A stretch of 40,069 nt of DNA from NCBI GenBank assembly GCA_030037335.1, contig JASHRN010000206.1:1-40069 (forward strand), read 5' to 3'. Shown in pieces: positions 1 to 7,931 of the stretch. Under the pieces are notes generated by a model. That model did not search any database, had not been told where the DNA came from, and worked only from the letters and a program-made list of their open reading frames with translations. The translations under genes were made by a program, and so were the position numbers. Position 1 is the stretch's first letter, and every line of letters begins with the position of its first letter. The stretch comes from Candidatus Acidiferrales bacterium (GTDB lineage Bacteria; Acidobacteriota; Terriglobia; Acidiferrales; UBA7541).

Positions 1-1407
1 ACCGATTTCGCCTACAAAGAAGCACTGGTAGACTTTGCCAACAAGCAAGCTTTCCTCAACAGTCTCTCTCGCCCGCCAGAAATCCCCGATTTCTCTACCG
101 AGCCTGCCGTCGTCGAGGTGGAACCGCTCATGCCTTCCGACTGGACTTCTCGCAATTGGGAAAACGAAGCTCGCGAGGCTTCAAAAGTTCTTCGTGGCTT
201 CCCCGATCTCTATAGCTCTCGCGTGCACTATTATTTGGTTTACACAACGTACTATCTTGTGACCAGCGAGGGCACCAAGCTGCGCATTCCGCACAGCGAT
301 GCCGGAATCGAAGCCAGCCTCGATACGCAAGCCACCGACGGCATGCCTCTCCACAATTTTTATGCGCAATATGCTGCCACTCCTGCGGAGCTTCCCCAAC
401 CGGATGGGGTCAGCAAGGGCCTGATCCAGATCGCTCAGCAGCTCGAAGCCTTGCGCACAGCTCCCAACGTCGATGACTATGAAGGCCCGGTCCTTTTTGA
501 CGCTCCTGCCGCCGGCTCACTCCTCGCTCAGGCTCTCGAACCCTCGCTCTCCGGTGCTCGCCCGCCCCTTTCGAGCGTTCCGGCTTACGATCAGATGATG
601 GAGCAGGAGGGCGGCCATAGCGACTGGACCGGGCGCATAAATTCACGCGTGCTCCCTCTGAACGTTTCGCTCATCGACGATCCTTCCGCAAAGGATTTTC
701 AGGGCCAGCCACTTCTCGGCGGCTACAGCATCGATGCCGAAGGCGTCCGCGCCGAGCGCGTCGCCATTGCCGAAAATGGCCTGCTGAAAAACCTGCTCAT
801 GTCCCGTCGCCCCGGTCCTGATTTCGAACTCTCCAACGGTCACGGCCGCTCCGCTTTGCCCATTCTTTCCCCTGCGACGCCTGTTTCCAGCAATCTGTTT
901 TTTCAGGCGACCGACACCATTGATCCCGCCGCCCTCCGAGAGAAATTTCTCGATCTCTGTCGCGCCGACGGCCAGAAATGGTGCATCGAAGTCAAGCGCA
1001 TGGATAATCCCGCGCTCTCCTCTCAGTCGCAGCAGGATTTCACCGATATTCTTTCAGGAGTAGAGGAAGGTTTGAGCAGCGGCGACCGTTTGCCTCTGCT
1101 CGTCTATCGCGTCTACGTCGATGATGGCCATCAGGAACTCGTTCGCGGCGCTCACATCAAAGGCCTCGACATTCGATCGCTTCGCTCCATCGCGGGAATC
1201 GGCAGCGATTTTTCTGTATTCAATTTCATGCAGAGTGGCTCAGCGGGATTTGCAGGCACAGCGCTCGACACTTTTGGTTCAGTCGAAGACGGCATTCCCA
1301 GCTCCATCGTCGCGCCGTCGCTTCTTCTCGAAGACGTCGAAATTCGCGGCTACCACGGTGAGCCGCGCCGCCTTCCACTGCTCCCAATTCCATCTTTGCA
1401 GCCCTGA
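1..1407 (+). CDS. TldD/PmbA-family protein, C-terminal 468 residues (5' end outside window)
   Basis: The frame is open from the first base, so the true start lies upstream. TldD/PmbA proteins form heterodimeric metalloproteases that trim peptides such as microcin B17 and antitoxins. The family core is visible around residues 215-290: a GRINSRV segment, then SLIDDPS, GGYSIDAEGV, IAENGLLKNLL and NGHGRSA, matching the family's 'GR.ge.V...vtvvDD', 'DdEGt.tqrt.lIe.G.Lk' and 'tGnGrr' blocks. Where catalytic TldD subunits have HExxxH, this protein has AQALEP (about visible residues 176-181). It is therefore either the non-catalytic PmbA/TldE type or an inactivated paralogue; a partner may lie upstream, outside the window. 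It converges with the M1 peptidase, the stop codons being only 8 bases apart. Family call firm, activity uncertain. Confidence 0.85.
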   Translation, partial: TDFAYKEALVDFANKQAFLNSLSRPPEIPDFSTEPAVVEVEPLMPSDWTSRNWENEAREASKVLRGFPDLYSSRVHYYLVYTTYYLVTSEGTKLRIPHSDAGIEASLDTQATDGMPLHNFYAQYAATPAELPQPDGVSKGLIQIAQQLEALRTAPNVDDYEGPVLFDAPAAGSLLAQALEPSLSGARPPLSSVPAYDQMMEQEGGHSDWTGRINSRVLPLNVSLIDDPSAKDFQGQPLLGGYSIDAEGVRAERVAIAENGLLKNLLMSRRPGPDFELSNGHGRSALPILSPATPVSSNLFFQATDTIDPAALREKFLDLCRADGQKWCIEVKRMDNPALSSQSQQDFTDILSGVEEGLSSGDRLPLLVYRVYVDDGHQELVRGAHIKGLDIRSLRSIAGIGSDFSVFNFMQSGSAGFAGTALDTFGSVEDGIPSSIVAPSLLLEDVEIRGYHGEPRRLPLLPIPSLQP

Positions 1408-1415
1408 CTTGCCGC

Positions 1416-3899
1416 CTAGTTAATCTCCGCAAGCATCTCCGCATCATCGTTCAAAGAAATCTTATCCGGTTTCATCGGCATCTCGAACTTGAATGGTGTA
1501 GTCTTGCCGCGAACCATCAATAAGCCCAGATGAATCGCTTTTCCCTGCACGTGCACATAAATCGGAATCAGGTCTTTCCATCCATCCGGCACGCCGGACT
1601 GCGTGACCGTTCCGTTCACAAGCCATTGGTTGTTGGCCGCGCTCTGAACTGTATAGTCCAGGTGATATGTCGCAATCCCCGTCCCATATACATACTCATT
1701 GAAGAACCAATCCATGCGATAATTTTGATCCAAGTCCATCGCCTGAGTCATGTGCCGTTCAACAATCGTTTTAAAGTCCTCCGTTGATGCCGCCTCTCCA
1801 CGGAAAGTCTTCGTGAAATCCTGCATCATCGCTTTGAACGCTGCGTCGGGATCCTGGCTGCGCGGATCTTCTAGCATGGCTCGCAGCATTTCCAGCACGT
1901 ATCCGCCTTTGTCGTAGACCACCACGTCGTATCCTCTCGGCGCCAGCGACGATGCCAGGCGGTTTCCCATCCATATCGGACCCAAATTCTCATAGCGATG
2001 CCCAAAGTTGTCAGTGCTCAGAAGCTGATCTCTGTCAATATGGAGCCGGTTAACGAACTCCTTTTGCCCATCGCGGAGCTGCACATACAGATTGCCGGAA
2101 AATTGCGCAAATCCTTCTGAGAGCCACTGGTCATGGTAAGTTTTCCAACCCACTTCATGTCCCCACCATTGATGCGACACTTCATGCGCCCTGAAATAAT
2201 CGCTGATGCCCACCTGATCGACCACGCCCAAGATGTGGCGCTGGGTTTCGTCCATGAATGAGAGTACGGACAAATAAAGCAACATCGGCCAGCCCTGGCC
2301 GTAAGTATACGGAATGTTCGTCACCGCCAGCCGATCGAACGGAAAAGGTCCAAAGTAATTCTGAAAAACGCGCAGATCATTTCCAATCTCCACGCCTGTC
2401 GTTTTCAACATGCTTGAAGGGTCCAGATTACCCATCGCCGGCAGCGCCGCCTGCTGGCCCGGAAGCGAGGGACTGGCAAGCATTTGCACAGTGCTCAGAA
2501 AATCGTCGGGATTGCGATTGCCGTACGCTTCCACATCGATATTCCCCACCTTGTCCGAATAAACTTTGTAATTTCCCATCGCGAATCCGGCAACGGCCTG
2601 CGGCATCGGGCTCTTCCATTTCGTCACAACCATCTTGCCATCCGTGCTTTCGCCGTCTTTATCGCCCGTAGCCACCAGCACCATTCTCTTCGGCGTGTGG
2701 AATGTCATCTCAAAATCCGCTCGCGCCGCAAATTCGTTGGCAATGCTGGGATACCATCCATAACTCGGGCAAAAATAGTTTCCCTCGCCTACGTGCTGGA
2801 TGAAATGTTTGCCCTCGTATTGAAATGTCAGCGTTTCTTCCTGCCCTTGCGATGTGGGCTGCGGCAAGACGACTGCTACATAATCGCCATATGTCGGATA
2901 GCGGTCCTTCGGCTCGCGCGGCTGAAAAAACAGCAAAGAAGCTCCATGCTCGTCCTTGACGGAAGAGACGCGCAAATTGGCGCTCAGCGAAAAGACCAGG
3001 ACTCGCTCGCCCGCCAACTGATATTGCAAATCAGCCACAGTCGTCGCGCTCATGTCCGCACTGCCGGTGAGTGTGGCGTCAATCTCATACTTCCTGGGCA
3101 AAAACACCTGCTTCACCAGCGGATTCTCATCCAGTTGCATCGCATTCGCGTCGCCAGCGGGGAAGCTCATCCACGTATCGAATAAAAAGGCAGGAGTGCC
3201 TCGTGATTCGTACCTTCCCACCGTGACTTCTTCCAATTCCAGCGCGTCGTACGTTGCCAGAATCCATCCCGCACTGTTCGTCTTCAGATCCGCGGCAAAA
3301 TAGGCAGTCTTGGCGTGATCGCTCGAGAGCGCCCCCTCGAAAATTCGTGGCACAATCTGCGCAGCCAAATCCTCCCGCGCCTGCTGACGCTCCTGATAGA
3401 GCTGTACCAGCGAGTTATCGCTTGCATCCGTCCACTTCACCTGTTTTGCCACTTCGTCAAAAGTTCCATCCGTAAAGCTGAATGTTGCCTCGTTGAACGT
3501 CAGATTCAGCGTCTTTTGTTTCGTGAAGAGCTCTAGCTGCTCTGCTTCAGCTTGGTTGGGCGGTGTGATTTCGATTCGTCCCGCGCCCTTGAATGCCGCA
3601 CCAAACACCATGCCATTGGCCGGCACGGTAAATTGAATCGTTCCGTCTCTCAGCGTGATGCGAATTCGGTCGCGCGTCAACGTCACATTCTCTACGCGTG
3701 CAGTTTTCGACGCGTCAAACGGCGCTTGCTCCACCGCGTTCCACACCGCTGTCGCATCCTGTGCCGCCGCTGTCTGCGCCTCGCAAATGCCGGGGCGGAC
3801 AAGCGCCAGACACACAAGTGCGCACAACGGACAGAGCTTCCGTATTCGCAATCGGGCCTCCTGCTTTTCGGAACAGTAACTGAATGAATAGAACGGCAC
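1416..3899 (-). CDS. Secreted M1-family zinc metallopeptidase (aminopeptidase N-like)
   Basis: The 827-residue product has an M1 gluzincin site: HEVSH at residues 572-576 and, 18 residues later, the third zinc ligand E595 in WLSEGF. A YDKGGYVLEM block further on supplies the likely catalytic Tyr. The exopeptidase GxMEN motif is replaced by GQGWP about 39 residues before the HE, so classical aminopeptidase specificity should not be assumed. The start is a GTG with GAGGAG six bases upstream. The next 40 residues read as a signal peptide: a basic RLRIRK stretch, a Cys/Leu/Ala-rich core, then a likely cut near GICEAQ. An ATG overlapping that GTG opens another frame with no M1 homology and was not used. 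The N-terminal half (about 50-450) is long and beta-rich as in M1 proteins. Likely a periplasmic peptide-degrading enzyme. Confidence 0.9.
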   Translation of the reverse strand: MPFYSFSYCSEKQEARLRIRKLCPLCALVCLALVRPGICEAQTAAAQDATAVWNAVEQAPFDASKTARVENVTLTRDRIRITLRDGTIQFTVPANGMVFGAAFKGAGRIEITPPNQAEAEQLELFTKQKTLNLTFNEATFSFTDGTFDEVAKQVKWTDASDNSLVQLYQERQQAREDLAAQIVPRIFEGALSSDHAKTAYFAADLKTNSAGWILATYDALELEEVTVGRYESRGTPAFLFDTWMSFPAGDANAMQLDENPLVKQVFLPRKYEIDATLTGSADMSATTVADLQYQLAGERVLVFSLSANLRVSSVKDEHGASLLFFQPREPKDRYPTYGDYVAVVLPQPTSQGQEETLTFQYEGKHFIQHVGEGNYFCPSYGWYPSIANEFAARADFEMTFHTPKRMVLVATGDKDGESTDGKMVVTKWKSPMPQAVAGFAMGNYKVYSDKVGNIDVEAYGNRNPDDFLSTVQMLASPSLPGQQAALPAMGNLDPSSMLKTTGVEIGNDLRVFQNYFGPFPFDRLAVTNIPYTYGQGWPMLLYLSVLSFMDETQRHILGVVDQVGISDYFRAHEVSHQWWGHEVGWKTYHDQWLSEGFAQFSGNLYVQLRDGQKEFVNRLHIDRDQLLSTDNFGHRYENLGPIWMGNRLASSLAPRGYDVVVYDKGGYVLEMLRAMLEDPRSQDPDAAFKAMMQDFTKTFRGEAASTEDFKTIVERHMTQAMDLDQNYRMDWFFNEYVYGTGIATYHLDYTVQSAANNQWLVNGTVTQSGVPDGWKDLIPIYVHVQGKAIHLGLLMVRGKTTPFKFEMPMKPDKISLNDDAEMLAEIN

Positions 3900-3962
3900 A
3901 TTGTACTCCTCTGTGACTTACTGGCAATGTTTGGGAAGAAGAGGAATACGAAGGCAGAGAAT

Positions 3963-4955
3963 CTACGGAACAATTACCGCCGCGCCATCAATCGCGTCGC
4001 TCTTCACAGCCAAGAGCGCGTCATTGGCTTGGTCCAGCGGGAAAATTGTCGACTTCGGTCGCAATCCAATCTCCGCGGCAATTCCGAGAAATTCACGCGC
4101 ATCCTCGCGCGTCATGTTTGTCACGCTGCGAATCTGCCGCTCGCCCCAGAGCAACTTGTCATAGTCGAACGCCGGCATTTTGTCGAGGTGAATGGCATTG
4201 ATCGCTACCACTCCGCCTTTTCGCAAGCTCCCAAGTGCAGCGACCACCACCGTCCCGCTCGGAGCAAATGTCACCGCGCGATCCAGCTCCACTGGAGGCT
4301 TTTCTTCTTCTGTCCCCACCCATTTCGCACCGAGCGATTCGGCAAGTCGCCGATGCGATTCTCCTCGAGTAGAGACGTATACTTCGCATTTCCACGCATT
4401 CAACACGGAGATGGCCAGATGCGCCGATGCGCCAAATCCCAAAAGCCCCACGCGCTCTCCGCGCTGCACGCCTGCTACTCGAATGCTCCGAAATCCAATG
4501 ATTCCGGCGCAAAGGAGCGGCGCCGCATGCGAATCGTCAAGGCTCGCAGGAAGCGGATAAGCAAAATCCGCGCGAACGGCAGCAAATTCCGCATAACCGC
4601 CATCCACGCTGTAGCCGGTAAACACGGGATGGTCGCAAAGATTCTCCATCCCGCGCTGGCAGTAAGCACAGATCCCGTCCACGCCTCCTAGCCACGAAAC
4701 TCCGACGCGCGAACCAACAGCCAGTTCCGGCATCGCACCCTCTACGACCTCGCCAACAATCTGATGCCCCGGAATCAGCTGCTTTTTCCGCGGCTCGAGT
4801 TCACCCTCCACGATATGCAGATCTGTCCGGCACACGCCGCAAGCCCGCACGCGCAACAGCACTTGGCCTGCCTCCAATTTGGGCTGTGGCACTTCACGAA
4901 TCTCAAGCGGTCGGCTGGAAATGCTCCCTCGCGATGTCAGCACCCCCGCTTTCAT
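3963..4955 (-). CDS. Zinc-dependent alcohol dehydrogenase (MDR superfamily)
   Basis: This 330-residue protein is a medium-chain dehydrogenase that should oxidise an alcohol or reduce an aldehyde with NAD(P). Catalytic zinc ligands are C42 in CGVCRTDLH, H64 with E69 in PGHQIVGEV, and C149 in LLCAG. The structural-zinc lobe has C96, C99 and C107, but the first of the four usual cysteines is replaced by Asp (D93); Asp can also bind zinc. The Rossmann Gly-rich loop is at about 170-178 (GLLGFGAS). The ATG is preceded by AGGGAG about ten bases upstream. It resembles the AdhA-like group of 'zinc-binding alcohol dehydrogenase family protein', slightly shorter than classic 340-350 residue enzymes. It stands alone between the M1 peptidase and the FNT channel, both on the same strand. 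The substrate cannot be read from sequence. Confidence 0.88.
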   Translation of the reverse strand: MKAGVLTSRGSISSRPLEIREVPQPKLEAGQVLLRVRACGVCRTDLHIVEGELEPRKKQLIPGHQIVGEVVEGAMPELAVGSRVGVSWLGGVDGICAYCQRGMENLCDHPVFTGYSVDGGYAEFAAVRADFAYPLPASLDDSHAAPLLCAGIIGFRSIRVAGVQRGERVGLLGFGASAHLAISVLNAWKCEVYVSTRGESHRRLAESLGAKWVGTEEEKPPVELDRAVTFAPSGTVVVAALGSLRKGGVVAINAIHLDKMPAFDYDKLLWGERQIRSVTNMTREDAREFLGIAAEIGLRPKSTIFPLDQANDALLAVKSDAIDGAAVIVP

Positions 4956-5013
4956 TTGCCCGCGCTCCCTGGATCAGCGCAATCGTCTCACAATTCCAGC
5001 AAAGCCACTTCCG

Positions 5014-5883
5014 TCACTTCAACTCGCTCTTCCCGGTAACCACCTGCGCATGTCCAAGCGCCGCTACAAGCGACACGCCTCCGACGATATTTCCGAGCAG
5101 CGCAGGAAGAAAGAAATGTCCCAAATACGTCCCCCACGAAGTTGTTTTCAACGCCACCAGATAGAGCACCGTTGTCGAGCCAGCGATCACGTGCCCGAAC
5201 CCTCCCAGCCCGATCAAATACGTAATCAGAACAATGATGCTTACCCGCGCCGAGTCCGCTGCAGGCAGAAGCCAGACCATCAGTGCAATCAGCCATCCTG
5301 CAAAAATTGCGCCGACGAATACGCCTCCAAATCCCAAACGTAGATGGGCCTTCCCAATCGCCAGAAACGCGTCGCGCACACTCGGCTCAAAAATTGACAC
5401 ATGCGCTACCGCCAGCGCAAACAAGTAGGTTCCCGCCACATTTGTGCCCAGCACCACGCCCCATAATGTTCCTACACTCTTCAGCACCTTCCGATTCCGG
5501 TGCAGCAGCAGCGGCAGAATCACCGTCAGCGTATTTTCGGTGAAGAGCTGCTGTCTGCCCAACACAACAATCAGAAAGCCCACGCTGTATCCAAGCTTTG
5601 TAATCAGATGAGTCCACATTCGGTTCGGCAAACCCGTGGTCAGAAAGGCCTCCGCAATGAACGAAAATCCCATCGAGAGTCCCGCCGCCAGTCCCGACCA
5701 AGCCAGCGCCTGCGCCGGCCGCCGCAGCTCGTCTTCGCCTTCCTGCCGAATCGCTTCGTAAACCACAGCTGCGCCAATTGCGGTCCGTTCCTCCACCTGC
5801 TTCTTTTCCATCTCCGTCGAGATGGGGCTTTCGGGCGGAATACCATCTGCTTCGCTGTGTTTGATTTTCTTGGGAGCGGCCAC
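5014..5883 (-). CDS. Formate/nitrite transporter (FNT) family channel
   Basis: FNT proteins are pentameric inner-membrane channels for small monovalent anions such as formate, nitrite or hydrosulfide. The protein has about six hydrophobic segments between residues 60 and 280. The family's first re-entrant loop is seen as QQLFTENT (111-118), and the second as GGFGHVIAGS, with the conserved pore His at H231. A hydrophilic N-terminal extension of about 55 residues (Lys/Glu-rich) precedes the first segment. I chose the GTG at 5883, which has CAGGAA eight bases upstream and gives 289 residues, the usual family size. The frame runs open to 6063, but that would overlap the divergent DUF6496 gene. 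Substrate unknown; no formate or nitrite enzyme is adjacent. Confidence 0.85.
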   Translation of the reverse strand: MAAPKKIKHSEADGIPPESPISTEMEKKQVEERTAIGAAVVYEAIRQEGEDELRRPAQALAWSGLAAGLSMGFSFIAEAFLTTGLPNRMWTHLITKLGYSVGFLIVVLGRQQLFTENTLTVILPLLLHRNRKVLKSVGTLWGVVLGTNVAGTYLFALAVAHVSIFEPSVRDAFLAIGKAHLRLGFGGVFVGAIFAGWLIALMVWLLPAADSARVSIIVLITYLIGLGGFGHVIAGSTTVLYLVALKTTSWGTYLGHFFLPALLGNIVGGVSLVAALGHAQVVTGKSELK

Positions 5884-6012
5884 GTGGTTTTCCTGCTCTG
5901 CTGATGCCTTCGTGCGCGCTGATGTCACATTCCGGAATCTCAGGTCACCCCATGACCGTTGCCGAAGTCTAAATTCACGCCAGTAGTTATGTTCTATTGA
6001 AGGGAGGAAAGT

Positions 6013-6198
6013 ATGCCGAGATACGGAAAGGCTGCTCAGAAGAGGGTCAAGAGCGCGATGCACCGCCGGAAACGCGGGACATTGAAATCCGGCAAAGGCG
6101 GAAAGGGCGGCCGGGTGAAGAGCCGCAAACAGGCAATTGCCATCGGGCTGTCCGAGGCGCGCAAAAAGGGCGCGAAGGTCCCGCGAAAAAAGTCTTGA
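6013..6198 (+). CDS. Small basic DUF6496-family protein
   Basis: A 61-residue, strongly basic protein (Lys/Arg/Gly-rich). It carries the block VKSRKQAIAIGLSEARKKG, the hallmark of the DUF6496 family of tiny proteins of unknown function that are widespread in soil bacteria. The sequence starts MPRYGKAAQKRVKSAMHRRKRG, continues with a Gly-Lys linker and ends in a Lys-rich tail, suggesting nucleic acid binding, but this is inference. The ATG has a strong Shine-Dalgarno (GGGAGG) just upstream. It is divergent from the FNT gene and convergent with the TPR gene. Function unknown. Confidence 0.85.
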   Translation: MPRYGKAAQKRVKSAMHRRKRGTLKSGKGGKGGRVKSRKQAIAIGLSEARKKGAKVPRKKS

Positions 6199-6323
6199 TT
6201 CTCAATTTGATTTTGTTACGACGACCTCGCTGGATCCCTGCCTTGACTGTGAGCCGAAGAACTGCCCGGAGCGAGGGGGGAACTCACCCCGGGCTTCCCT
6301 GTGGGTTGGCTGCTTGGGGAACT

Positions 6324-6833
6324 CTAGTAAGACCGTGCTGGGCCTGCGAAACGGTGTCTGAGGCGGCCTAGAAAAATATTGAATGGGTTTGAACGGTGCA
6401 AGAAACTCAGCACCGGCCCGCGCCTCACTCCGATTCTCTCCAGCGCCCGCCGGATCCGAAAGTCGCGTCCCGCGGACACCATTCCTTTTTCGAGGGTCTC
6501 AATCGCGTCCGAAGTTCTGCCCGCCTGCGTATAGACCTCCGCCAGGTTCAGGTAGAGTTGGGCATGATTGCATTTCAGGTTGAGAGCTTCGCGGCAGAGT
6601 GTTTCCGCATCGCCAAAGCGCCGGTCCGCCATCGCCGCCAGCAGCCCTGTGTAAGAAAGATAAAAGGGGTTCTTCGGCGCCGCACCCAGCGCGCGCCGTG
6701 CATGCCCCAGTGCGTCTTCTGGATGACCGTCGCGCATGTGCTTCAGGCATTCTTTGAATTCCGTCATTCCCGCATCTACAGTCGAAGGTCCCGCCATCGC
6801 GCCTGCCGCCATTGCATAGGACATTTGAGCCAT
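6324..6833 (-). CDS. Tetratricopeptide repeat protein
   Basis: The 169-residue protein contains two to three TPR-like helical hairpins between residues 20 and 145, for example 'EDALGHARRALGAAPKNPF', 'GDAETLCREALNLKCNHAQ' and 'SDAIETLEKGM', with the Ala/Gly/Pro spacing typical of TPRs. There is no signal peptide, but the first 25 residues are Met/Ala-rich. The C-terminal 30 residues are basic and aromatic (LHRSNPFNIFLGRLRHRF) and lie outside the repeats. The ATG has AAAGGA about eight bases upstream. TPR proteins are scaffolds, so no specific role can be assigned. It is a single gene, convergent with the DUF6496 gene. Confidence 0.8.
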   Translation of the reverse strand: MAQMSYAMAAGAMAGPSTVDAGMTEFKECLKHMRDGHPEDALGHARRALGAAPKNPFYLSYTGLLAAMADRRFGDAETLCREALNLKCNHAQLYLNLAEVYTQAGRTSDAIETLEKGMVSAGRDFRIRRALERIGVRRGPVLSFLHRSNPFNIFLGRLRHRFAGPARSY

Positions 6834-7178
6834 TCCCGCATCCTTTCGCCCGCGCTACCCTGCGAGTCCCGCAAAATTCTTTCACCGCTGCTGCCGCCGC
6901 ATCAGCCCTTCCTTTTGCAGCGGATTGGCGACAAGCCTAGCCCCCGCCAGGCAGCTCTGACTACTGAACGTCGGTACAGTTTTGGTTCATCAGGGCGCGC
7001 GCATTGTGTCTTTACCCGTGGGGACAGGCGAAAAAATGTCAGCGGACTCGGAGGCGGGGTTTCTTGCATCATTTACGGGGATTTACGGTGATTCTGGCAG
7101 CGTGTCGCACGTCAAAATTCGGCGGCTGATTTTGTCTGTTCAATCGGCCAAAGCAGACAGGAGCACAAAGTTCTGTGT
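6834..7178. other. 345-base intergenic stretch without a supportable gene
   Basis: No open frame here has a credible start and coding character. The stretch lies between the 5' end of the TPR gene and the 3' end of the membrane methyltransferase gene, so it should hold the TPR promoter. Visible structure is minor: ATTTACGG occurs twice in direct succession near 7075-7090, and TGTCTG (7133-7138) can pair with CAGACA (7154-7159) across a 15-base loop without a T-tract. I see no clear regulatory element. Confidence 0.5.
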
Positions 7179-7931
7179 TCACCCAACGGCTGTTGACTTC
7201 TTTTGGGCGATCCGGCCCGATATGAGCCAATAGCACAAATAACCTGCAAAGCTCGCCCCGCTGACAATCCAGCAAAGGACGATATTAAGAGTCACAGCGA
7301 ACACCACAACTGCCGCCGCGAATCCCCACATGAACATTTCTCCAGCGAAGGCCTGTCCCCATCGCGGCTTAGCGCCACTGGACGGAACTCGCGCGCGAAG
7401 AGCAGGAAAGAAGCGAGGCACGGCGGCGCAATATGCTCGAAAAGACTCTCCCTGCGAAGCAGTGAGTGCAGCTTCTTCCCGCCCAATCAGCCGGTAATAG
7501 AAGAAAAGCAGGCCGAATGTCATCACGAACCAGCCGACGCGGCTTGCCAAAAATCCGACGCCTGCCCCCAGCAGAACGCCTCCCAGATACAGAGGGTTCC
7601 GCGTCCATCGGAATGGCCCATCCGCGACCAGGTTTTCGGAATGGAGCGCATGGTCGTGAACAACATTGCTGCGAAGATAAGCCGCAGCCCAAGTACGAAT
7701 CACGCCGCACAGGATGCACAGAAGCGCAGCAACCCCGAAAATCACATGCAGCGGCGCCACACTTCCAGTCATAACCGCTAAGTCAGGACTGAAATGGCGA
7801 CCCCAGATAAAATTGGCCAGCGCTACCCCTGCGCATTCGTGGTCGAAGTTATAGCAAGCAAAGCCTGCGGCATACCAAATGCCAATGCAAAGAAATCTTT
7901 GCCGGAATTCGAATTCCGTCGCCCGCATCAT
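7179..7931 (-). CDS. Isoprenylcysteine carboxyl methyltransferase-family membrane methyltransferase
   Basis: A 250-residue membrane protein of the ICMT/PEMT superfamily (PF04191-like). The hallmark is RWTRNPLYLG, equivalent to the RHPxYxG motif, followed by EEAALTASQGESFRAYCAAVPRF-type sequence, equivalent to the 'EE..L...FG..Y..Y...VPR..P' SAM-binding block. Several hydrophobic segments are visible, and a hydrophobic C-terminal extension of about 60 residues follows the catalytic block. The ATG at 7931 shares ATGA with the stop codon of the upstream permease, which implies translational coupling; a longer frame to 8063 would run deep inside the permease gene and is unlikely. Bacterial members methylate lipids, isoprenoid-linked or other hydrophobic acceptors; the acceptor here is unknown. 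It is the third gene of an operon with an ABC ATPase and permease. Confidence 0.85.
   Translation of the reverse strand: MMRATEFEFRQRFLCIGIWYAAGFACYNFDHECAGVALANFIWGRHFSPDLAVMTGSVAPLHVIFGVAALLCILCGVIRTWAAAYLRSNVVHDHALHSENLVADGPFRWTRNPLYLGGVLLGAGVGFLASRVGWFVMTFGLLFFYYRLIGREEAALTASQGESFRAYCAAVPRFFPALRARVPSSGAKPRWGQAFAGEMFMWGFAAAVVVFAVTLNIVLCWIVSGASFAGYLCYWLISGRIAQKKSTAVG

Noticed and set aside
3692-3973. ATG-started frame overlapping the M1 peptidase start
   Set aside because: Its product has no signal peptide or peptidase homology, while the overlapping GTG has the better spaced GAGGAG site and yields the intact enzyme.
6264-6294. GCCCGG...CCGGGC inverted repeat between the DUF6496 and TPR genes, as a possible bidirectional terminator
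   Set aside because: There is no T-tract on either side and the loop is long and G-rich, so an intrinsic terminator is not supported.
6982-7233. Open frame of about 83 codons in the 6834-7178 gap
   Set aside because: It overlaps the 3' end of the methyltransferase gene on the other strand, has no clear ribosome site and no recognisable sequence.
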